NCBI GenBank assembly: GCA_018524725.1 | Contig: JAEUWP010000540.1 | Span: forward strand, 1-28,973 | Origin: Podaxis mareebaensis | Lineage: Eukaryota; Basidiomycota; Agaricomycetes; Agaricales; Agaricaceae | DNA length: 28,973 bases | Reading direction: 5' to 3' | Shown: positions 9,977-18,790 of the stretch, in pieces | Layout of the letters: every line of letters begins with the position of its first letter | How positions within the stretch are numbered: position 1 is the stretch's first letter | Notes under the pieces: model-generated | The model's database searches: none | Told to the model about the DNA's origin: nothing | The model's input: only the letters and a program-made list of their open reading frames with translations | Program-made: the position numbers and the translations under genes

Positions 9977-11295
9977 TTAATGAACTTTTCTGATGGGATG
10001 GCTATCAGATTTTCGTTGTCAGTTCCTTCAGGTACTAAATCTGGTCTTCTACTAAGTGCATCTGCTAGTACATTTTGATTGCCTGGAAGATGTTTGATGA
10101 CATAGTTAAATTTAGTCATGTATAGCATCCATCTTGCTTGTCTATGACTAAGTTGTTGTGGTTCTCGCCATCTGATCAGGTTCTCATGATCAGACCATAT
10201 GATTACTTGGTGTGCTGATCCTTCCAAGTAATGTCTCCATTCTTTTAATGCTTCAATAATAGCAAGGAATTCTCGGTCGGAAGTATGATAGTTCCTTTCG
10301 GCTTGGTTTAGTGCCTTAGAGAAGTATGCTACTGGATGTTTATCTCCATTTGAGTCTCTTTGTAGGAGTACTGCTCCGATAGCATATGCTGATGCATCAC
10401 ATTCTATTTCGAATGGTTGGTTTTCATCTACCATTGATAGAACAGGGCATTGTAGGAATTGCTGTTTTAGAAGTTCGAATGCTTTCTGTGCTTCTGGATT
10501 CCATTCGAATTTCTTTGTTTTTTGCATAAGTGCATGTAAGGGTTGTGCAATTTGGGCATAATTTTTGATAAACTTTCTGTAGAAGTTACAAAAACCAATG
10601 AATTGTTGAACGTTCTTTGCTGTTTGAGGAATAGGCCAATCTTCTATTCCTTTGAGTTTTATTGGATCCATTTCAATGGAATCTGGTTTGATTATGAATC
10701 CTAAATATTCTAGGTGTTGTTTTTCAAATTCGCATTTTTCTGTCTTTAGATAGAGATCGTTTTTGTCTAGAATTTCTAGAACCTTAATTGTATAGCAATC
10801 GAGTTCTTTGATAGTTTTAGCTGGGATAAGAATGTTGTCCATGTAAATAATGGTTTCTTCTTTAGATAATGGTTCTTGGAAGAGATGATCCATCATAGAT
10901 TGGAATGTAGCAGGTGAATTTGTCATGCTGAAGAACATGACTGTGGGTTCATATAAACCATTTGGGGTTCGAAAAGCTGCTTTCCATTCGTCTCCTTCTC
11001 GAATTCTGACATTGTTGTAGCCTAGACAAACATCTAGTTTAGTGAAGTATTTGGCTCCTTTAAGTTTATCTATTATTCTTGAGATGTTAGGAATTGGATG
11101 AGCATTCTTAATTGTGTGATCGTTAAGATAGCGATAGTCTTGACAAGGGCATAAATCTCCTCCTTTCTTTCCTACAAAGAAGAAAGATGAGGCCATTGGT
11201 GATTGTGATTTACGAATGTATCCCTTTCATAAATTTTCTTCGATAAATTTATCTAGTTCTTTGTGTTCTTGAGGTGTAAGGTGATAGATAGGCAT
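9958..11295 (-). pseudogene. Reverse transcriptase and RNase H (element 1 pol)
   Basis: RT motifs appear in order: QDYRYLN, the DV.LGYNNVRI block, TNSPATFQSMMDHLF and the active site IYMDNIL, then GFCNFYRKFI. RNase H follows, with ECDASAYAIGAVLLQ, the ERNYHTSDREFLAI region with its Glu, and IIWSDHENL; its acidic residues are kept. The RT active site is normally Y-x-D-D. Here the second Asp is Asn (GAC to AAC after a C, a CpG change), and a Gly to Ser in MFFSMTNS has the same cause. A TGA at 11227-11229 lies just upstream of RKSQSP and reads as decayed CGA. The frame continues from protease and ends at a premature stop at 9958, where the frame slips into the integrase frame. Confidence 0.92.
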
Positions 11296-12018
11296 TCATT
11301 TTGGAACGAAGGTTTCGTTGACTTCGATTTTATGATCCCAAGGACGTCTTGGTGGCATTCTTTCTGATTTCTCTTTACTGAATACTTTAAGAAATTTATG
11401 GAATTTCTTTGGTACTGCTTTTAAAGGATCAGATTCTTTCTTCTTGGTTTCTTCTGTTTTGTTATAGAGATCTTGAGAAGTGTTATGTTTAACGTTTATC
11501 TCTAGATCTTCTTCATCGTCTTCTGAATCTATATATTGACTAAGGTCAATACTATTAATCATCTGTTTAGATTTATATTCAGTTAGTTGTATGGTTTGCG
11601 ATTCTTCATTGCACCATTTCAATGTTTTTCTTTCCCAATCTACGTCTGGGTTATATTTTCGTAACCATGATATACCTATAAATAATTCCTTATAGCCTAG
11701 ATTGATTATTTTTGGTTTTATATTCATGATCTTATCATTGATCTTGATTTTAATTTCAGCATAATGTGTTGTTTTTGTTCCTGAATTTCTTGATCCGTCA
11801 GCATTATAAATATATTGTATCTTCTTGAGTGGCTTCTTGGTTAATTTTAGTTTCTTGACTAATTTTGGTGATATAAATTGGCCACTGGCTCCTGAATCTA
11901 ATAATGCTTTGATTTCATATGTTCCTTTGGGTGTTAGTATTTCTGTTGGAATTAGTAGACATTTTCCTTTTGATGCATGAAGATCAATGATGTTAAGCTG
12001 ATCTTCTGAACTACTCAA
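11296..12018 (-). pseudogene. Aspartic protease region (element 1 pol)
   Basis: This opens pol in the -1 frame relative to gag. The catalytic motif ALLDSGASGQFIS is near residue 40, followed by the second half with LGYKELFIGISWLRKYNPD, as in Ty3/gypsy proteases. The C-terminal part is charged and then meets the RT N-terminus (MPPRRPWDHKIEV, a normal junction sequence). The TGA at 11296-11298 sits where Arg is expected, so the separation from RT is decay. There is no ATG at the 5' end; the frame enters at TTG right after a slippery heptamer, consistent with ribosomal frameshifting from gag. Confidence 0.88.
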
Positions 12019-12024
12019 AAATTT
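12018..12024 (-). promoter_or_regulatory. Candidate -1 ribosomal frameshift heptamer at the gag-pol junction
   Basis: In the gag frame the last codons are GAA AAT TTT TGA. A-AAT-TTT fits the X-XXY-YYZ pattern of -1 slippery sites, directly before the TGA at 12015-12017. Slipping back one base gives AAA TTT TTG AGT, which is the start of the protease frame. The frame relation (-1) is seen directly; use of the site is inference. If the TGA was once CGA, the gag frame would have run on a further 20 or so codons to TAA. Confidence 0.55.
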
Positions 12025-13126
12025 TCGTCTTGAGAGAATTCTTCCATTTGTTCATCTTCTATTCCATTTTCAATGGCATAGACCATAGCGTTTGGATCGA
12101 CTTGTCTTTTCTTTCTGGTGAAGGTTTTCTTTGGTTTTCCTTTGGATACAAAATTATTTCACTTGTTCTTTGTGGTGTAATTTCTTCTAGATGGGCATTG
12201 TCTGTAGAAATGTCCTTTCTTCTTACAAAAGAAACATTCTCTGTTTTTGATTGCTGTTCACTGCTTGTCAGTAAGTACATTGTTAATGAGGTGTGATATG
12301 GCGTCGCTTGGCGTTCTTTCACTGTTATGAACTCCTGGTTTGGGAGGTTGTATATCTTGTACATCTTCTGATTCATTTTCTTCTTCTTCTTCATCAGAAT
12401 CCTGCTCATATTCTCCATCAGAGAATCCGAGCTCATTGAAGTAGTCGGTGAGATGATCGATGTCCATATCCCACTCACTTCTCCTGTATTGAGGTAAGAC
12501 TGGTTGGGAGGCGATATTTTGATAATGGGGTTGGATTCTGTAGCCCTTTGTTTTCCTTTGTCCTTTCTTCGCATAGGAAATTCTTCCGTTGATTGCTGCT
12601 CTATACTTGCGTTGTTCTTGAACAATTCTATGGGCATTTCTTGCTGCATTCTTCCACTGTGTAATTGTGTCTGTGGTACTTCTAAGTGCTTCGTGTCTGA
12701 CAGTGGGGTCAAGTCCGTTCACAAAGTATGCCTGAAGGGCCACACTGTCTGTGAGTCCTGCTTGGGAAGCGAGGACTGAGAATTCTGAGATATATTCCTC
12801 AATATATCTGCCATGCTGCCAGAGGTTTCGTAATGCCTGTTCAGCCTCGAATGTCTGTTGTACTGGGGCAAAAGACTGGTCGAGGTCATTTGTGAACTCG
12901 TCCCATGTTTGTTGAGTTGCATCTCTCACATGTATTGAAAGATAATCTTGTTGCCATGCTGATGCTGCTCCATCGAGTAAAGCAAGGGTGTAGTTGACTT
13001 TTGTGGCATGATCGGTGATGCCATAGGATTTGAAATATAGCTCAACGAGGGATTTCCAACTTCTGTACTGTGCAGGGTCTCCATAGAACCTCATAGGCTT
13101 TGGGTACTCAAAGTTGGTGTTCTGGT

Positions 13127-13720
13127 TCATAGACATGGTGGCTCCTGGAGATTGTGGAGGTGAAGGGCTTCTTCCATGATTTCCTGAACTCCCTGAAGTT
13201 GTTCTTCTTCTAGCTGGAGTTCTCGGATTTGTTCCCCAAGATCTGCTAATTGACTGATAAGTTGTTGCTTGTGGTACTGTTGTTCCGGCCAAGGAAGAGA
13301 ACTGATATCCAGTTCCTGGTATTGATTGAGTAGTCGTTGTTGGATTGCTAGAATATCTTTGCTCTTGAATAGATGATGAAGATTGGGGTTGCTTTCCTTT
13401 CGTTTGAGTGGAGAGATTGAATCTGGCAAGATCCTCGGTGACTTCTTTGACACTTGGTTGTCTTGAGACCTGTTGTGGTGTGTTAAGTGTTGCTGCGAGT
13501 CCTGCAAATCGGTTTTTGGTTTCAGGGTTTCTCTGAATTTCATCAATTTGTTGCTGATCTTGTCTTGAAAGGTTTTCGTGTTGGACTTCTGCTGAATATT
13601 CTTCATTGAGTCTTCTTTGGATTGAACCTTCGAAGAAGTGGGGTTTATTTCTTGCATCTTTGTAGTACCACTCTCCTGTTGTGGGATCTTTGAAGACTTT
13701 TCCTCTTGTCGGACTGTCAA
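13127..13720 (-). other. 197-codon open frame overlapping gag N-terminus (+1 frame), possible upstream ORF
   Basis: A stop-free frame, +1 to gag, from 13720 to TGA at 13127-13129. Its C-terminal third looks like a coiled coil (HKQQLISQLADLGEQIREL, then ELQLEEEQLQGVQEIMEEAL), while gag in the same place is low-complexity Ser/Thr/Pro/Gln. Its stop overlaps a gag-frame Met as ATGA, next to the GCCACCATG context, a layout seen in stop-restart translation. Against it: Thr and Ser codons shifted by +1 give Leu and Gln codons and avoid stops, so an open frame can be by-product. It may be a real upstream ORF, the C-terminus of a frame-shifted one, or chance. Confidence 0.35.
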
Positions 13721-13736
13721 ATGTGATTGTTTTCAC

Positions 13737-14160
13737 AATTTTGAATTATCCAGTTTGGCAATTTTAAAATTTCACTTCTAATAAATTTCCTTTCCCTTTC
13801 AACAACTGAGTGTTCACAGCAAAGCCTCTTCTCAGCGGTACTTTTCAATGGAAATTTATATCCCAATAGATTATAGCTCTATCTAAGCGTAATCACTTCT
13901 TTATCATGAGTGTGATTCCCTTCACTCGTTGAAATATCCTCCAGAATCAAGGTTCCGTCAAGGAATTTCTTCTAGATTGCGGGACTACAATCCTCAACTA
14001 ATCTGCACTAGTTGGCAATGCGCGCCTACTCTCTTTCTAATGTTAACTTCAGAAACTAGGACCCAAAGTTAAAGCACTAGCTGCTCAAGTAGGGCTTCTT
14101 TCAGTGATCAATGCTGAGCAGCCGAGACAAGGTAATGACTCCGTGCTACAGAGAAGGATC
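13737..14160 (-). other. 5' leader of element 1 between primer site and gag
   Basis: About 424 nt of untranslated leader on the element's RNA. I see no ORF of note, no clear packaging structure and no repeat. It holds moderate CpG and no similarity I can see to the leader of element 2, which is much shorter. Confidence 0.6.
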
Positions 14161-14172
14161 GTTTCTACTTAA
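14161..14172 (-). promoter_or_regulatory. Putative self-primer-binding site of element 1
   Basis: On the RNA strand TT AAGTAGAAAC follows the 5' LTR. AAGTAGAAAC is the exact complement of GTTTCTACTT, which on the same strand lies within the LTR at 14452-14443, about 36 nt after a TATATAA box, where transcription should begin. This is the Tf1/sushi self-priming arrangement, in which the 5' end of the mRNA folds back and primes cDNA. Adjacent bases extend the pairing with G-U pairs to about 15. I see no TGG-type tRNA complement. Confidence 0.7.
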
Positions 14173-14779
14173 TGTTATAGTGAGGCCGCTTCAGTCCATA
14201 AAGAGGCCCAATACGTATCCGAAGATCGTATCAAAGGAGACTTCTCGTGTACTAACGGATAGATTACCTTTAAGCACTGACAGAGTCAATGCGTCAAGAT
14301 AACTATTACTTATAGTCGCACAATATGTCTACTCCTCAATAGAATCCTTAAGCAACTTAGAGAGCGATAGAGATATATAAGAGAACTTAAATTGTATCAC
14401 TTATTGTTGATAAAGACTTTCTATTCGAGTCTCCACCTAACCAAGTAGAAACAATGCTTTCTACTTGTTAGTGTCGACGACTTATATACTTTACAGTGTA
14501 TCTAAATATATATCTACATTAGAACTTTCCGGAAGTTCTTAAGGCACTGAGGCTCGACTCGGAGATTGACTTGGAACAAAGGAAGCATGATTTAACTAAT
14601 AATAGTTCAATACAAAAAGTTCTTTATCAAAGAAGTCTTCTTTTCTAATAATAGTATGAAAGCTTATCAATCTATAAAAGTCATATGATAAAGATTAAAG
14701 CTTTCAAATAAAACAAGAGACAAATAAAGTGAAAACATAATTAGTAAATGTATAGTGAACATTTACTAAGTTCATAACA
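14173..14779 (-). repeat. 5' LTR of element 1, with promoter
   Basis: 607 bp, TG..CA. On the minus strand a TATA box (TATATAA) is at 14488-14482. The predicted start of transcription, from the self-priming match, is near 14452, giving U3 of about 327 nt and R plus U5 of about 280 nt. A hairpin, AAGTAGAAA..TTTCTACTT, straddles the predicted start. This copy keeps CG at most of the sites where the other LTR has CA or TG. Confidence 0.93.
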
Positions 14780-14963
14780 TCCATCCAAACCTGTGACTGT
14801 GGGAGAGAAGATGGGTTGCATACAGTCCACACAGTTTGTGGGCATGTCACAAATTTGCAAAGACTGCATGGTTCAGGAGATGACAAGGGATGATTACTTT
14901 GGCATGGGGAGGAAGATCATTCAGGCAGCAGAGAACAGAGTTTACAAGTTATACAAGTTGTAG
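14780..14963 (+). pseudogene. Target duplication (14780-14784) and 3' end of the BTB gene
   Basis: The TCCAT copy is followed by 179 coding bases that continue the interrupted BTB frame with the correct phase (T of 5445 plus CC of 14785-14786 makes Ser) and end in TAG at 14961-14963. The segment contains MSQICKDCMVQEM and ends NRVYKLYKL, the Cys-rich, helical C-terminus usual for this BTB family. The perfect phase across a 9.3-kb insertion confirms both the element borders and the gene model. Confidence 0.88.
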
Positions 14964-15404
14964 TAGGTATATATGCAAGCTTGATGGACTACATAGAGTG
15001 ACAACAATACAGTTTCAGTCCAGTTTCAGTAATATGGCACTGCCTACTCATGAGAATCCCTCTAATGGTTGCTTTCATTGATGGCAAAACATTCAGGAAC
15101 TGTTGAAGATGTATATTCTTGCAAGGATGTTGAATGTTGTTGCAAGCCAGAAAGCAGGTAGTGGGAAAAACTCGTTGTGTCAGCAGTGCATGGTTGGGTC
15201 CAATGATGACACAGAAAAAAAGCATTGTTGAAGGCAAGGGTGGGAGGAAAGATGAAGCTCTGGAACTATCCAGTAGCTGGGATTGTTAAGACATCTTGGG
15301 ACTGCCCAATGACAGTGGATTGGCCCTCAGATTCATCAGTTTGAGGTGGTGATGGTGATGAGAAAGAAACTTTGAATGTAACAACCAAACAATGGTAGGT
15401 TATC
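14964..15404. other. Intergenic stretch between BTB gene and next host gene
   Basis: I see no gene here that I can support. Open frames on the minus strand (for example 14989-15237) are short, Cys-rich and without recognisable motifs. It probably holds the BTB 3' untranslated region and the promoter of the following gene. Confidence 0.4.
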
Positions 15405-15546
15405 GATGATGCAATCAAACATCAGGACTTTGCTGAGATGGCTTGGCAACATCCTTGATGGATGGATCCCACAGCACCCAACTTCTTTTCCTCTTTGACC
15501 TCTTACCTCAAGACACTACAGCCAAGTTGGTGCCTACTCCTCTAAT
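15405..15546 (+). other. Possible upstream exon of the hypothetical gene
   Basis: A short frame with a protein-like composition (DDAIKHQDFAEMAWQHP, then a TGA readable as CGA, then WMDPTAPNFFSSL) ends at a GTAAGC donor at 15547. An AG acceptor follows near 15600. The phase to the next exon is not settled, so the link to the gene downstream is tentative. Confidence 0.3.
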
Positions 15547-15599
15547 GTAAGCACCCATATTTTCAACATCATTAACAATTTCCTAATATTTTCTTAATA

Positions 15600-16473
15600 G
15601 AGTTAGATTATCAACACTCCTGTTGCTTTCTACTGGGCAGTCCCAGAGAAACACATTATCCAAGGGTATGGGGTAGTCCCTGATCCTCTTCTTCCAACCT
15701 CCCAGTCTGTGAATCCTGTGAATCAATATGCTCCCAATGAAAGGCTGCTGTTGGTTCATCAATGGCAATATGTACTACTTGCCCAATTGTGATAGGCAAC
15801 CTATAATGCTGCCTCCAGATGAAGAAACTGTGAGGTTTATACCAGGGGTTTTGAGGGCCGAAAACTTTGAAAGGCTGCATTGGTGGAAGAAGGAAACAGA
15901 GTGGTTGGGCTTTGTTTCAAGTTGCCCCATTCCTTACAGCAGTGTTTGGTTTGAGTCTTTGGCCAATTTACCCAGGTGGATTCATCATGCACAGGATGGA
16001 GGCTATGTGCTACCAGGATCAATAGGTACTCAGTGGTTGGCAATCAATAAATTGATATATGAAGTTACAGAGGTCCTTGGAAAGAGAAATAAATTAGAGT
16101 ATATATGCCTGTTCCTTCCTCACTGGTGGAACTACTGGGCAAGTCATTCAATGCAAGAAATTGCCATGGACCATATAGAGGCTGGGAGAGATTGGTTTGC
16201 CATCTGGATTGGGCTGCTATTTTGGATGATGAGGAAAGTACCAGAAGACAAGGACTTCATTGAAGGGTTGTTGCCCCTGAATTGGTTCAAGCAAATCATC
16301 CAGGAGAAGAATAATTAGGTGACTCTTGATAGCATCCAAATAGCCCCTTTACTCCAGAGGTTCTGGAACATCAACCACATGGGCCTCTGGCTCCACCACC
16401 CAAATGATGAGCTGTTCCAACCTCATGCTCTGTGGTTTGTTGAGCAGGGTGTACTGGTGTGGTATTGTTGGGG
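15600..16473 (+). pseudogene. Expanded Agaricomycete hypothetical-family gene, left part, interrupted by element 2
   Basis: This is the N-terminal half of a large protein family common in Agaricomycetes, function unknown. A first segment (TPVAFYWAVPEKHIIQGYG) is in a different frame from the main one, which runs from about 15740 through GCCWFINGNMYYLPNCDRQP, ENFERLHWWKKETEWLGFV and QEIAMDHIEAGRDWFAIWIG. The frame shift near 15740 is an indel or missed intron. A TAG at 16316-16318 is one of the few stops here not explained by CpG decay; the frame continues past it (FWNINHMGLWLHHPNDELF) to the insertion point. With the right part at 25603 it restores one reading frame (TGG GG plus C makes Trp-Gly). 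Confidence 0.75.
16469..16473. repeat. Target-site duplication of element 2, left copy
   Basis: TGGGG directly precedes the LTR start TGTTACTT and is repeated after the other LTR at 25598-25602. Confidence 0.95.
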
Positions 16474-17118
16474 TGTTACTTAGAGACGGTTTCTACACGT
16501 CGTCTCAATGCAGAGAGATACTGTCCTAAGACACCCCAGCACTATTAAGTTCCTGAAGTGGAACGCCCATCCGTTCTCCTGAGAGAACTAGAGGCTGGCT
16601 GGAAATCTCGCAGGGACTGCCTAGGGAGAGATACGACTTGTAAGGTTGCAGGCTACTCTGTAGGTTTAGCTGTTATGCCAGTTATCCTGTCGAGGCAGGT
16701 AGAGCTCTCACGTGGCAAGAAGATAAAGCGGAAGACAGTCCTCGCTATTCTCGCACTATGTACAAGTGATCATAAAGCTAAGTTCTACTTACTTTACGAG
16801 CTATCTAAATACGAGGGCAATTGCTACTTTACATGTCCTTAAGGAGAATCTTCGTAGTTACTTCAGTACTCTAAGTATAGGAGACCGAGCCTGAGGTAAG
16901 ATGAGATCTACAGAAGACAAGCTATTATTACACAATGTATCACCAAGCCCAAGTGCTAAACATAATGTTCCTTTGGAAGATCTGAGGTGGAACCGAAGTT
17001 GCAGTGAGACAGATCAAGGCGGACGCTTGAAGTCGAGAGGCGGGAGGATGGTTAGCAAACAACAAGGTGGGAGTGCGAAAGAGGCGTAGATGACGGTGGA
17101 AGCGAAAGGAGTGTAACA
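16474..17118 (-). repeat. 3' LTR of element 2
   Basis: 645 bp, same length as the copy at 24953-25597 with no indel that I can see. At five dinucleotides this copy has CA where the other has TG, or the reverse, so both lost an ancestral CG independently on opposite strands. The rest of the differences are CG against CA or TG. Confidence 0.95.
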
Positions 17119-17130
17119 TCATCCCCTTTG
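17119..17130 (-). other. Polypurine tract of element 2
   Basis: CAAAGGGGATGA on the minus strand abuts the 3' LTR. It resembles the tract of element 1 (AGGAAAGGGATTG) in core and spacing. Confidence 0.75.
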
Positions 17131-17152
17131 TGTAATCGAACTCCGGATCAAT

Positions 17153-18790
17153 CTACCTATAACAGGTGTCGACCTCTGCGAGACGTCGCTTGGACTGGTT
17201 TTGGATAGGGACGTTGTTGGTAGTAACATGTCGTCCTTCAGTCTGCTTTGTGATGGGATTGAAGGTGTATTCGGTAGTGGTGTTCTCCAAAGCTCCATGA
17301 TCGCGAGGGATAGGTCGAGGGATGAGAGTGAATGCGTCTTCGTATAACATGTTCTGTCGTCCTCTTTGACCGAGAGTCAGAGCGTTGGTGAGAAACCGGA
17401 CACGCTTCTTGGCTTCTTCATATGTAGGGCTGTTAACAGGGGATTGGTAGCGAGATGGGATGACGGGAGTCTGGGGATGTTGAATGCACTGCCAAGAGTG
17501 GTGATTTCGTCCTTGACAGAATCGGCACATATGGTTCGGACAGTCTGAGGCGATATGCCCTACTCCTAAACAAAGCCAACAGCCTTGTGCATATACTCTG
17601 AGAAGGTTGGGAGGAAGAAGTTTCGCGACGGTGAGAGGGAGAGTTCGTCGGCGAATGTGGTGCTCCCAGTTGGGGTACTTAGAGATGGGATTCGATTCTC
17701 CTTGCAGAGTTAAGATGTTTACGAGGGTTGGTAGGTTTGGGTAAGTGGTGATGTCAGGCTTCTGTTCGACTGAAGCCTTAGCTCGAGACTGAAGGGTCTC
17801 TGGGACGAATGGGTCAGTTCGTGCTTGATGGGAATAGGCTCTTCCCTCAGCAACAAGGATTCCTCGATCTCATTGGTACTGCCAGGGATAGTTCTCTGGT
17901 GTAACTCGTGTTTGGCTTCCAGTATCTGTTGTACTGGACTCTCAAGACTGAGATACTCGATCCATCTCTGCATGTTGGGTGTGAGTGGAGGAGGAGGGGT
18001 TCGGGGCAGAAGAGTGTGCTGTGGTGTGCTTGCTTCCATACTGTTGATGGAGCGAGGTGATGAAGGCAGGGGTCTCTGCGGTTGAGGTGGCAGTGAGGAA
18101 GGTGCACGCCTGTCTGACGAGGTTCTTCGCGTATTGGACCTGATGTTGGGTTCGATACTGCGAAGCGACATTGTAGAGGGGTCATGCTGCTCGGGTAGCT
18201 GTGTCTCGGAAATTAAACCATAACTCATCTCCTGGTTCTGGAGCTGGTGGGTTCCAGCTTCTTGGGTCTGCGAGTACGTCAGCTGCACTTGGATAACCAG
18301 CGGCCTGGGCGAGGGAGGTAGCAGTCTGGTAGATATGACTCGAGGGGTTATATGGATTGGAGATATCGGTCAGATTTCCAGATGTTCGTGGGTCCAGCAC
18401 TCGATGGTGTTGTCCCGGTGGATTACAATCTGGGTTCCTTTGGGGAGTGGTGGCGAGGGCTTGTTGAAGGAAATTCTGATAGTTTTCATCTTCCGGAACA
18501 GTCGTTGTGTGGTTTGGAAGACTGGCATGCGGTGGATTGGAGGTAGGCATCGTAGATGTTGGATGAATGACTGAATGTTGATAGAATGGGTTGGTACTAG
18601 TGATTGGGGATGGTTCGTTCTGGATGGTAGCAAACTCGAGGTGGTCCGAGGGAGACGTCACGACGTAGTTGCCGTCAGATCCTCTGGTCGAAGAGTCTCC
18701 ATGGAGGAGCTCTGTGAAGCTTTCCATTCCAGATGTTGCTGGCTCAATGGCAGCATAGTCATTGACAGAGAAAGAACTAGTGTTTGACAT
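17153..18790 (-). pseudogene. Accessory protein with two tandem CCHC zinc knuckles (element 2)
   Basis: The frame starts at ATG 18790, overlapping the pol stop (18777-18779) by about a dozen bases, and ends at TAG or TAA beside 17153 (about 545 codons). Three TGAs, the first at 18182-18184, all read as CGA. It begins with a Ser/Thr/Pro-rich part, then a helical segment (QYRTQHQVQYAKNLVRQAC), a linker, then ARTDPF, PDITTYPNL, RRTLPLTVAKLLP, and the knuckles CWLCLGVGHIASDC and CRFCQGRNHHSWQC. The tail has NTTTEYTFNP. Segment order matches accessory B of element 1 throughout, with the same spacing between knuckles. The likely role is RNA or DNA binding; exact function is unknown. No membrane segment is seen, so an envelope role is not supported. 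Confidence 0.82.
17719..18288 (-). other. 189-codon open frame overlapping the accessory gene (+1 frame)
   Basis: Stop-free from 18288 to TAA at 17719. Part of it looks structured (MQRWIEYLSLESPVQQILEA) where the main frame is Ser/Thr-rich. The main frame is fixed by homology to element 1 and by the knuckles. Thr/Ser/Pro-rich coding makes a +1 open frame likely by chance, and element 1 has no equivalent long frame at the matching place, so I doubt that it is a gene. Confidence 0.2.

Larger units (their letters stand above)
12015..13736 (-). pseudogene. Gag (element 1)
   Basis: One frame from ATG 13736 to TGA 12015-12017 (573 codons), with two internal TGAs at 12258-12260 and 12159-12161 that read as CGA. 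The N-terminal 80 residues look structured (TTGEWYYKDARNKPHFFEG). A Ser/Thr/Gln/Pro-rich linker follows. Next comes the Retrotrans_gag capsid domain from about residue 205 (YPKPMRFYGDPAQYRSWKSL, QQTWDEFTNDLDQSF, YIEEYISEFSVLASQAG). An acidic stretch and, after the first TGA, a CCHC knuckle (CFFCKKKGHFYRQC) complete it. The knuckle being in the same frame past the stop shows the stop is secondary. An internal ATG in a GCCACCATG context at 13136 could be an alternative gag start just before the capsid domain. Confidence 0.88.
5446..14779 (-). mobile_element. Element 1: full-length Ty3/gypsy chromovirus-type LTR retrotransposon
   Basis: A 9334-bp element with two 607-bp LTRs, TG..CA ends (TGTTAT..ATAACA inverted termini) and a TCCAT target duplication. 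It is inserted in the third exon of a BTB gene, in antisense to it. On the minus strand it carries the primer site, gag, pol in the -1 frame with the order protease, RT, RNase H, integrase, chromodomain (the Ty3/gypsy order), then two accessory ORFs and a polypurine tract. It is complete in structure but dead as read. In-frame TGA codons occur in every gene, RT has lost one catalytic Asp, and a 1-nt frame break lies between RNase H and integrase. The LTRs differ at about nine positions, all CpG transitions, so the insertion is recent on the scale of ordinary substitutions. Confidence 0.97.

Noticed and set aside
9958..9990. Programmed frameshift between RNase H and integrase in element 1
   Set aside because: Element 2 reads through this junction in one frame and no slippery site is present, so a one-base deletion is simpler.
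14161..14172. tRNA primer-binding site
   Set aside because: The sequence after the LTR does not begin with TGG or resemble a tRNA 3' end, whereas it is a perfect complement of the predicted RNA 5' end.
16316..16318. TAG in the hypothetical-family gene as the true stop
   Set aside because: The frame stays protein-like after it and joins the family's downstream motifs across the insertion, so it is a nonsense change, although not of the CpG type.
16558..17089. Frames within the LTRs of element 2 (also 25221-25568)
   Set aside because: They lie wholly in LTR sequence, are repeated in both copies and have no motif; chance open frames.
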